This document shows, in pieces, positions 56,001 through 64,000 of a stretch of DNA of 64,000 nucleotides; within the stretch, counting starts at the first letter, position 1; each line of letters starts with the position of its first letter. The position numbers and the translations under genes were made by a program. Below the pieces are notes generated by a model, which had not been told where the DNA came from, did no database searches, and saw only the letters and a program-made list of their open reading frames with translations. Origin of the DNA: Mesorhabditis belari (Eukaryota; Nematoda; Chromadorea; Rhabditida; Rhabditidae). Where the stretch lies: contig CAUEEP010000737.1 in assembly GCA_958450365.1 (NCBI GenBank), positions 2,965,501-3,029,500 on the forward strand. The letters are read 5' to 3'.

Positions 56001-56358
56001 CAAAGTAGCCATAAACTATAAAACATTAACATTTTACTAGCCCACCATTTGTTCATTTTCCAAATGCCAGTCATTCATCATGCATTGCCGATAAATCGCC
56101 GCATTTTTCGTTAACTCGTTCACTGAAAGATCTTTTGTGTATGAAAGAATTTGGGGAAACTCACCATCCGAGTGGAGTCGGATGTTCCAGAACTGAAAAT
56201 TTGTCGAATATTTGTCATGTTCTTGACATAATCAGTTCAAAAATTACCCAAAATAGGTATTAGTTTTAAGAAAAACTCACAATCGTGACCAAAGTAGCCG
56301 TCAAAAAACAGGAGATCACCAAAAACGGTGTGGAATGGGTCGTTCGTCGAAGATTCAT
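53012..56358 (-). CDS. FkbM-type methyltransferase-like protein
   Basis: Eleven exons (minus): 56281-56358, 56165-56192, 56046-56122, 55261-55374, 55153-55218, 54936-55007, 54831-54897, 54665-54734, 53356-53461, 53135-53268, 53012-53063 (stop TAG). Phases agree; 287 residues. It has an N-terminal signal anchor (TPFLVISCFLTATLVTI), then the nematode-expanded Methyltransf_21 pattern: FVTLGVGQDVSAE (SAM-binding loop), CQFFGADPIDEGN, DFLFVDTEYAEYAMFDLL (strand with the DvEG-like acid), INIEIHRP, and the C-terminal RLFFYNHHSLACRRKFL. It is probably in the secretory pathway; substrate unknown. Introns carry two copies of MITE family 5 and a 630-bp inverted-repeat element. Confidence 0.85.
53485..54113. 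repeat. Inverted-repeat element, 46-bp ends
   Basis: Ends CAACGCCGAGCGAAAAAAGC and GAAATGGGCGTTTTTAGTG...CTCGGCGCTG are inverted. The interior (about 540 bp) has no clear transposase. It is in intron 8 of the methyltransferase-like gene. Confidence 0.85.
54243..54470. repeat. Foldback MITE family 5, copy a
   Basis: Ends GGTGACTACTTTGCGC and inverse; the arms share CGCCATAACTTTCTTCTAAG and meet near 54350. Same intron as the preceding element. Confidence 0.9.
55800..56010. repeat. Foldback MITE family 5, copy b
   Basis: Same arms (CCATAACTTTCTTCTAACTT) and same centre (GATCTCAACAAGTGCAACAA) as copy a, more diverged. It is in intron 3 of the same gene. Confidence 0.88.
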
Positions 56359-57068
56359 ATGAATTATGGAAAATTTCGATCGAATTGATTGAAAAGAGTG
56401 TTCAATATTGATTTTGACGTGTGTGAAATCCTATTTTATTTTTTTTTTGTGGTAACATAGAGAAAAATAGAGAAAAGAGAAATACTCTGTTTTTTTTTTG
56501 TGATCAATTTCCCATTTCTCTCAAAATCAAGACCAAATCTTCTTCCTACGCGAGTTTTCTCATTTTACCAAACATCATCACTTGTCTTAATCTTTCGCTT
56601 TTTAAAAATTGATTCTCTTACCGACAAAATTTTCAAATTTTTGTCTGGGGATTGGATTCTCAAAACATGACCTATTTTTCATCTTTTTCATAACAACTAA
56701 AGTTATACAAAGCACAAAACCCCTAAAAATTTAGAGCAAAGGTTTATTGGACAAAGCACAATGTAGAGAACAAAAATATCGAGCACATTTTTGGTGACAT
56801 CATTGCATTGAATAAAGACAGAAGAGACGTCGAAAGGCGGTAGTCCTCCCGAAAGTTACAAAAAACCGAAATCGCTTCTCGAAACTCTAAAGTTGGAAAT
56901 GTAACACTTGAATTAAATTATATAAGCTAAAGACTTGTTTAAAAGGAAGGTCTATTCAATAAAAGCTGTTGTAATATGTTGTAATTAATCCATTTCCGGG
57001 AATTTACTTGGCAAGCACCATAAAAAGGAATGCTCACCTTGTGTGATGATTATATGAACGCGAATAAT
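56359..57068. other. Intergenic: promoter side of methyltransferase-like gene
   Basis: No gene or repeat family recognised. It is T-rich near 56430-56500. AATAAA-like signals for the neighbouring minus-strand gene may lie around 56930-57060 (minus strand). Confidence 0.45.
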
Positions 57069-59017
57069 CTAGACACGGCGAGATGAACGACGTGACGACT
57101 TCGACGAATGTCTTGCAGATGGGTACGAAGAGGATTCAGCGTGGGATTGTGGACGGGTTTGAGAACAGGTACGCTCTTGGAATCTAAAAATGGGTAAATT
57201 GAAAAAGAATGAGCACTCATAGATAAATCATATTGTGTTACTCTAGGTAGGTAATGGAATCTCCCTTAGACAGATTCTCTTTTCTTATCCAAGCAAAAAT
57301 GTACCTCTTCTCTTTGCGAATAGCCTTCTTTTGAGCCAGCACTGATTCACGCAGTTGCTCCATTTCCTTTTCCTTCTTTTGCATCATCATCAGACTAAAA
57401 AGTTGAGCTTAAACAATGATATAGTTGTAAAGTGCTCACCAATAAATCATGACAATACAGCCCACGCAAATACCAAACACACCGCACGCGATCATCATGA
57501 GTTTGATGGCTAAAGTTAATAAATTTAGGTACAGGAGCATCACAAAATCCACCAAGCAAAACTGCGAAACCTTTCCAGGAGAACCAAAATTTCACCGCTT
57601 CAGATTCCTCGGGATTTACCACTGAGTGGTACAGAACAGATTCACCACTGAGTGGTTCGTTTTCCTCAGTTGTAGAGAGAACATCTAAAAAAACTTAAGA
57701 TAATTGTAACAGCCAAACCTTTACAAGTACTACCTAGCAGCTAAACCTTACATGAACTACTCAGTTGTCAAATAGTTATTGAATCAATCAGTGTTAAAGT
57801 CAAAACACCAACTGACCGTGACCAGCTGGTCGTGATATTGAACTAATAACCGATGAGAGAAGACGAATTCCGACAAGGGGCTCTTCCTTCTTATGACACG
57901 TGTTTACGACGAAATGCAAAACTTCACGACTGCATGGGCATTCTTTGAAGAGCTCAACCGTGTGGCTAAATCAAAAAGAATTGATGTGGCTATTTGAAAG
58001 TACCAACTTGCAAATGAATGATACCGCTTTCGCATTGGTTACATTCTGAAATCAAGGAATTAGTTTGCAACAATCAAACAACTCACTTGTCCCCAGAATT
58101 TCTCGTTGTAGCCCTTTTGAATGATGGAGGAAAGCACACATTCGGTCACATTGTCGATTTGTTGACCAGTCAAACGGTGGCAAGAGTTCGCCGTGTTTCC
58201 TAAAGAGCAAAGTTTAGAAGTGTTCCCCAACTGCTGAAATAAAATTTTTAAGGAGAAACCGGCTTTTATACTTGGCAAGTTCTAAAAAGACCTCTGAAAT
58301 TCGGCCCAAAGCCGGTCCTTTTTAGGCACTTTGGCAGCAACAATGTATTTTGATGTCAAAGGCAAAAAGAAAAATCACATCTGTTTCTATAATTAGCTAA
58401 ATTTTCAGACCGATCCGTTCAACCGTTTGTGCTATATGATTTTTTTGAAAATTGTGCTCAAAAAGGATTTTCGCTAAATTTACTTAAAAACCATCAAAAA
58501 TCGCCCTTTTTTTCAAAGATTGCCCTCCAGAAATTCGAGAGATAAAACTGGCAGCTTCCCCCGCATAAAACTGGCAGCTTCCACATAAAGTTTAGATGTA
58601 TCTCCATCGAATTATCACATTTTCCGAGTTCTAAAGCGAGAACCCGCTGAACGGCAGTTCCATACTTTACGGGGTTTCAAAAATTGAATCACCCAACGGT
58701 TTGCTTCCAAAAACCAACGTTTTTGCGAGCAGAGCTCTTTGAGATTCACACAATTGTTGCCCAGAAGTCAACAATTATTTTGGCAACTAATTTAACTTAT
58801 CTGAAAGTTTAAAATAAAATTTCCGTTAGATGAAACTTCTACAAAAAGCGCATTCATAGTAATAGCCAAGCTAATAGTAACAAAGCTCCAACAATTTATG
58901 AGCACAAGTCACGGTCTAGCGCGAGCAAAGGGCAAAATTAAAAAAAGAATCAAAATTGATACCTTGAACGATGAGCGAAGAGAAGATAAACCCAAGGAGA
59001 AGTCCGGAAAGAAGCAT
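57069..59017 (-). CDS. Type I single-pass membrane protein with RS-rich tail, unrecognised
   Basis: Eight exons (minus): 58963-59017, 58087-58199, 58008-58045, 57817-57965, 57571-57684, 57440-57509, 57305-57394, 57069-57183 (stop TAG). Phases agree; 247 residues. Signal peptide MLLSGLLLGFIFSSLIVQ; ectodomain of about 135 residues with Cys in CHRLTG, TECVLSS, SFICN, ECPCSREV and NTCHKK; one membrane helix (LMMIACGVFGICVGCIVMIY); a cytosolic basic helix (MMMQKKEKEMEQLRESVL) and an Arg/Ser-rich end (SSKSSRRSSRRV). The ectodomain Cys pattern suggests disulfides. I do not recognise the family. Confidence 0.75.
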
Positions 59018-60409
59018 TGTTGATGAGAAGAATGATCAATTTCCTCCATGAGACTTTTTTAAAAGACGGCTAAATGTAAATTTCTACCGACTACCACTCC
59101 AACCCAAACTCCAACTACTTCTCCCACAGCTCCCAAAAGAAATAAAGTTAGTTTTTTTGACAATACGGCAGTGATACTCAGCAAGTTCTTTTTTCCAAGT
59201 GCTGAAGGCTTTTCATTTAAAAATCACGCACAATTTCTTTAAGGAATTATGTCAATAGCCATCTAAATAGTTTATCTTTGAAAATTTTAAACTTTTCCTT
59301 TATTCGACTCTAAATTTAGACCGCCCAACAAGCTGCCTTAACGGCTGAACCGACTATTGGGCATCTTAGCAAGAAGAAAAAATGATGCTGTACAATTTTA
59401 TGATTAGAGTGCTTTCCACACAAGTACTGCGTTTTTTTTAATGCACACTTAGGAATAACTACCGTACTTTTAGCGAAAATTATTGCAAAACCTTGGCGCA
59501 AAAGTCACGGGCCTCGCTTTATTTATGTCACCTTTTAAAGATATTTAGCCGTTTAACTGATTTGATGGCAAATTCCCTTCAAATGTAAAGATATTCGATT
59601 TACTCGACGTGTAGAGAGGATTACTCGTAGTTACTCGACCAAAAACGTTGGGAGCGCCATGGCGAAAATAGCCTCTCCGCGGTTAAGTTTCTACGCGTTT
59701 CTTGTTTTTATTAGATGCAGAATAAAATTGTCTACATTTTGTATATTTTGGGATCACTTAGAACAGTATTGGTGTCGAGAAAAGCTCAGTTAACCCTTTT
59801 TCGTTTTTTTTTGACATTTTCTCATCCCGGATTTGTTCTAAACGGCTCCAAAAAATTCAGCAGATAGCTAATTTTTTTCTGCATCCAATGAAAATAAGAA
59901 ACACAAATAAACTTAAGCGCAAACGCATTGTTTTGGCTGGCGCTTTTTTGATCGCCTCACGATTAATCGAGTAAAAATTGCAAATTGTACTCGAGTATTT
60001 ACTTACTCGCGAGAAACATACTCTATTTATGATTAAATAAATCGTTTAACTTTATTTTTTATCAGTTTTATCGGAGAATCTGTTCTTGAGACAGTCGATT
60101 TTTTAATCTCTTTATGTCAATTCATGTTGCAGCAAAGGGGTTTATGATTTGGTGTTATTTTTGAGCAATTAGAGAGAAAATGCGGGAATGAGTGGCCGAA
60201 AGGGGTATTGTTGTGTAGATTTAGTTGCGGGAGTGTGGGAGAAAAGTCTTGCAGTCTCGGTAACATTAAAATGTTTTAAATGCCACTTTAATGGATCATA
60301 ACGGTATGTAAATTGATAGTTGTAGTTGTTTTGTGAAAAAGTACACAATTTTATGCGGAGGATCTCAATTTCTTTAAATTCGGGTTCTTAACAATGTGTG
60401 TTTTTTTAG
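59018..60409. other. Divergent intergenic region
   Basis: It lies between the membrane protein (minus) and uracil-DNA glycosylase (plus), so both promoters are here. The middle is MITE family 2 copy b. An acceptor TTTTTTTAG ends at 60409. Confidence 0.55.
59411..60024. repeat. MITE family 2, copy b (longer)
   Basis: Matches 8866-9155 at both ends (CCGTACTTTTAGCGAAAATT; TTACTCGACGTGTAGAGAG; ATTAATCGAGTAAA). About 300 bp (59651-59950) are extra, suggesting that copy a is an internal deletion or copy b carries an insertion. Confidence 0.8.
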
Positions 60410-60436
60410 ATTCTCAACCTTTCGCTGAATGAAGTG

Positions 60437-62238
60437 ATGAAGAAAGTGTTGAGCTTGAAGCAAGGAGCAAATCTCCTCACCTGCGAGGGCTCATCGGGGA
60501 AAGGTGGGACGAGAGTTGGAGCAATCGATGAATCGAAAATGGCAACAACAACGGTAGTGAATTTTTTGCACGTATTTATTTCACCCAAACTTTTAAGCCG
60601 GCCGAAACAAGTGTGACAAAGGAAAAGCCGAAGGACGTCTTCCCGATGTTCAAGAAAGCCGTCAAAAGACCAGCCAGTGTTAATGTTGAGGAAGCAGTCA
60701 AAAGACCAGCCCGTGTTGATGTTGAAGAATTCTTCAAAAGACCAGCCGGTGTTGATGTTGAAGAATCCGTCAAAAGACCAGCCAGTGTTGCTTTTGAAGA
60801 AGCCGTCAAAAGACCAGCCAGCGTTGATGTTGAGGAAGCCGTGAAAAGACCAGCCAGTGTTGATGTTGAAGAAGCCGTCAAAGGACCAGCCAGCGTTGAT
60901 GTTGAGGAAGCCGTGAAAAGACCAGCCAGTGCTGATGTTGAAGAATCCGTCAAAAGACCAGCCAGTGTTGCTTTTGAGAAAGCCGTCAAAAGACCAGTAA
61001 GTGTTGATAAACTAAAATTCACCCTACTTTTTTAACCTTTAGACTTTCGTTTCTAGAATATCTTTTGAGTCATAAAATTTTATGAAGTTTTTTGTTATTG
61101 GGTTTAATAACTGACTTTAGATGATGGAAGACGGAGAAAACATGCCGCCTACCTCATCAACTACTTTCACCCTCATCAACTACTTGAAAGAACCTCAATG
61201 GAAAGCCGGACTTAGCAACGAATTTAAGGCGCCCTACATGAAGAAAATCGAAGAATTTCTACAGAAACAATATAAAATGGTTGCATAATTTTATAGAAAG
61301 CCCTTCATAACATTGCTTTAGCAAATAATAGTAAGGCCGCCAAAAGACGAGATCTTCAATGCCTTCAATTTGACTCCACTGAACAAAGTGAAAGTGGTGA
61401 TCCTTGGACAAGATCCCTATCACGATACAAATCAGGTATTTTTGTACTAATAATACGCAAATTTTTATTTTTTAGGCACACGGTTTGTCGTTTTCGGTAA
61501 AGAAAGGGGTCGCCATCCCACCATCGCTCGTCAACATCTACAAGGAATTAGCTGCAGATATCGAAGGTTTCCTTTAATACAATTATGCAGATTGAAGCGG
61601 CAAAATATTCTAGATTTAATCTTCTCCTATTCAGGTTTCAATATTCCAAAACACGGCAATTTGTTGGGCTGGGCTACGCAAGGAGTTTTCATGTTGAACG
61701 CGGCGCTTTCTGTCGAGTGAGTATCCAAAAATGCTTTTTAATATAGTTTTTAACCAATTCTGTTTTTTTTAGAGTACATAAAGCTAACTCGCACTCGCAG
61801 ATTGGTTGGCACACTTTCACGGACAAGGTTTGTTTTTTTATTTTCATTACTGTGAACTTTTAAAGTATAACATTTTTTTGTCATTTAGGTAATCCAATTT
61901 ATCTCGAAGAATGTGAAACACTGCGTCTTCTTGCTTTGGGGCGCGTATGCACAGAAAAAGGTCGAGCTGATCGACAGAAAGCGACACACGGTGATTATGG
62001 TAGGTATTTTACTTCAAACTTTTTAATATTGAGTAGTGTGTATTTTTAGAAGAAAATTTAAAACGGCAAAATAATTTTTGAATTACTCTATAGCGCATTA
62101 TATTTTTGCATTTAGACAGCCCATCCTTCACCGTTGAGTTGTCATCGAGGTTTCACAGGGAGCCGATGTTTCTCGAGAGCCAACCAGGCATTGAAAGATC
62201 ACGGGATGAAGCCGATCGATTGGAATAATTTGCCTTAA
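60437..62238 (+). CDS. ung-1: Uracil-DNA glycosylase, family 1, with repeat-rich N-terminus
   Basis: Nine exons: 60437-60553, 60598-60996, 61121-61279, 61322-61435, 61476-61566, 61635-61716, 61773-61827, 61889-61999, 62116-62238. Phases agree; 416 residues against about 300 in most UNGs. It removes uracil from DNA (base excision repair). Catalytic motifs: [11 protein letters not shown] (water-activating Asp), [24 protein letters not shown] (active His and minor-groove loop), GSRCFSRAN. The excess length is exon 2, about ten copies of a 12-residue unit ([12 protein letters not shown]), a likely flexible tail. ATG 60437 is chosen because it follows an acceptor at 60409 and a minimal upstream ATG AAG TGA (60429). 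Nuclear or mitochondrial. Confidence 0.95.
60652..60996 (+). repeat. 36-bp coding tandem repeat in uracil-DNA glycosylase
   Basis: About ten units (GCCGTCAAAAGACCAGCCAG core), all multiples of 3, so the frame is kept. Each encodes KRPASV or KRPARV, a basic RxxS-like phosphorylation-type motif, followed by an acidic VEE. Confidence 0.92.
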
Positions 62239-62492
62239 AAAATTTTCTAGTCGGAATTTCATTGGTATTTGTTAAACAAATTTGTTTTCTTTTTGTACAG
62301 TGTGTGTGCACAACTCTCAGTTTATCCACTTTCTGCTCAATTTGATCTCATTTTGCCTTATTTGTTAAAAAAGTTTATTTCGAATAATTAGTAATCACAA
62401 CTGAGAATCAATGAGAATCAAAAATCAATACATCAAGTAAGTGAGTAATGTTGAGAGAATCGTTGCACCTAAGAGGAAAACATCGATAATTA

Positions 62493-63452
62493 TTAGTGAG
62501 TTTTGTGAATTGATGAGGCAATTCGTTCAATCGTTCGATTCTCCCCAATAATCGCTCCTCTTTCGCCAGTCGTCGCCTCAACTTTACCTACGATCCACGC
62601 CGGGAAACCGTCCAGCTGAAAATCTTGCATAAGATGCATTACTTTTAAATCTGGTAGCCTGGTGTAGAACGTTTCAAGTATAAGAAAAAGAACCAAATTT
62701 TGAAAGATATCCACTTTGGTTTCCGAAACTTTAGACTACTTCAACACTTGTAGCTTTTAGCTTGCCTAGCTATTGAAGTTAAGAATTGGAATATGCTAAC
62801 TCCGATTTACCGTTTCGATCTCCTTCTTGTAGGCAAGCGCATCAGCCTCAGAAAGTGCAATCAAAAGACCGCCCGAGGTTTCGGCTGAGGTTCCTGAATC
62901 GTTTGTATGGTTTTCGTTGACATGTGCTTTCTAACGTACATTTGTAAACTAGCGGTTAAACTACAGTAATCCCTTGTAAGCTCTTGGATAAAATATAGTA
63001 ATCGAATCGATCTCCTACCCGAGAACAAATTGAAGCCATTCCCATTGGGCATCTTTAACGCGATCTCATCCATGTACTCGACAATCGGCAGATGATCGAT
63101 CACGAAACGGACCTTGAAATAGATGATAACAGAAATTTGGACATTTCTTGACTAATACTAAATGTAATTTGACCATGACTAAATAATATTTTAGTTAGCT
63201 TTTTGAACTACAAGATGTATAAGATTCACCTGTGCTTGCTGAGCTCGAGCCAAGTTGTCGGCATGACCTAAGATTTTATCGTTGTAAAATTGTTGACAAA
63301 TCCCAAATGACAAATCCCAATGTTTCCCCTCATCAAAATCACAAATCATTACCAAGTAGCCCAAATCCGGTGACATCGGTGGATGCGTGAGCGTGGTGTT
63401 TGTGGAGGAGACGAGCCGCGTTTCGATTCAAACGACACATTTGCATGGTCAC
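62493..63452 (-). CDS. seld-1: Selenophosphate synthetase (selenide, water dikinase), C-terminal part
   Basis: Exons (minus): 63353-63452, 63230-63267, 63019-63112, 62811-62893, 62493-62615 (stop TAA). Phases agree; about 145 residues of a protein of usually 360-390, so roughly the C-terminal 40 percent; the 5' exons, including the active-site loop, lie beyond the right edge. Family motifs: [29 protein letters not shown] (nucleotide/metal binding), [38 protein letters not shown]. The enzyme makes selenophosphate for selenocysteine synthesis. Whether the N-terminal residue is Sec or Cys cannot be seen here. Confidence 0.93.
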
Positions 63453-64000
63453 CTAGGTTAGAGAGTTCGGGAATTCTGCAATCTGATCAAATAGTTTGGC
63501 CAGGCGCTTGAAACTTTTTGAGAATTCGGTGCCAATGCACTTAGGGAGATCGAATTTGCATTTATGCTGTTTAAACCATTTCTCTTTTTCTAAGCTGTGC
63601 GAAAAATAGCTGTCATTCGAGGTAACATTCTTACTGTTAGCCCGACCTTGGCATTAGATAAATAAGAAGTTACCTAGAAGTAAGAATGCTACCTAGAATG
63701 ACAGCTATTAACCCAATCGTGGCATAAAATGTGCACGATTTATCTCTCCATAAATTAGAAATTTCACAAAACTGATTCACTAGTGGCATAAAGAGTTTTT
63801 TTTTTTTGAAGCTCTAATAATCTCTAATGATAAATGATATCATTTTATGCCACGATTGGGTTACTAGCTGTCATTCTAAGTAACATTCTTTCTGTTAGCC
63901 CGATCTTGGCATTAGTAGAATTGGTAGAACCTTGGCTAATAGTAGAATGTTACAAGTTAAAAGCTTATTACAACATTTACAATGTTAAAAAAGTGAAAAA
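63453..64000. other. Intron of selenophosphate synthetase gene, to window edge
   Basis: No exon recognised. Two nested inverted repeats occupy 63603-63863 and part of the outer arm recurs at 63868-63950. Confidence 0.55.
63603..63863. repeat. Nested inverted repeats
   Basis: A first hairpin: ATAGCTGTCATTCGAGGTAA (63608) with its inverse near 63692-63710. A second: AACCCAATCGTGGCATAAAA (63711) with its inverse at 63844-63863. The block GCTGTCATTCTA..TAACATTC..TGTTAGCCCGA.CTTGGCATTAG then repeats at 63868, so two related elements lie in tandem. Confidence 0.82.

Overview
The window is nuclear DNA of a rhabditid-type nematode. Five independent signals support this: spliced-leader (SL1-type) RNA genes that start GGTTTAATTACCCAAG, interstitial copies of the nematode telomere hexamer TTAGGC, very short introns (about 40-70 nt) ending in TTTCAG/TTTTAG, nematode-expanded chemoreceptor families (Srd and Srt), and worm-type secreted C-type lectin, thrombospondin and DOMON proteins. 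The DNA is AT-rich and about a third is transposon-derived. All gene models were built by hand from splice sites, reading frame and intron phase, so exon ends are predictions. Where I say phases agree, every junction keeps one open frame.

Layout. 0-4.2 kb: nested mariner transposons, a truncated inverted srd pseudogene and a homopolymer stretch that looks like a sequence artefact and cuts into a gene. 4.2-8.1 kb: 3' end of an unknown gene and an intact srd receptor gene with a GC-AG intron. 9.6-14.4 kb: C-type lectin and DOMON genes (minus). 15.2-20.1 kb: 14-exon thrombospondin/mucin-like gene (minus) with a Tc1-like relic in intron 1. 21.5-24.5 kb: srt receptor (minus), incomplete. 27.8-32.4 kb: Cys-rich secreted protein (plus). 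33.3-35.6 kb: peptide-type GPCR (minus). 36.2-38.3 kb: co-Smad-like gene with an MH1 domain but no visible MH2 (minus). 39.0-40.5 kb: mitochondrial glutamate carrier (plus). 40.7-42.4 kb: small membrane protein (minus). 42.8-50.6 kb: an unrecognised 23-exon gene (minus) whose introns hold SL RNA genes or fragments, a 5S-like sequence, telomeric repeats and a partial self-duplication. 50.6-53.0 kb: three more SL RNA genes. 53.0-56.4 kb: FkbM-type methyltransferase (minus). 57.1-59.0 kb: single-pass membrane protein (minus). 60.4-62.2 kb: uracil-DNA glycosylase with a tandem-repeat N-terminal tail (plus). 62.5 kb to the edge: 3' part of selenophosphate synthetase (minus).

There is no clear operon. 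Several genes have an AG splice acceptor directly before the start codon, as expected for SL trans-splicing, which fits the SL RNA genes present here. The recurring theme is foldback/MITE families, at least five with two or more copies in the window, mostly sitting in introns.
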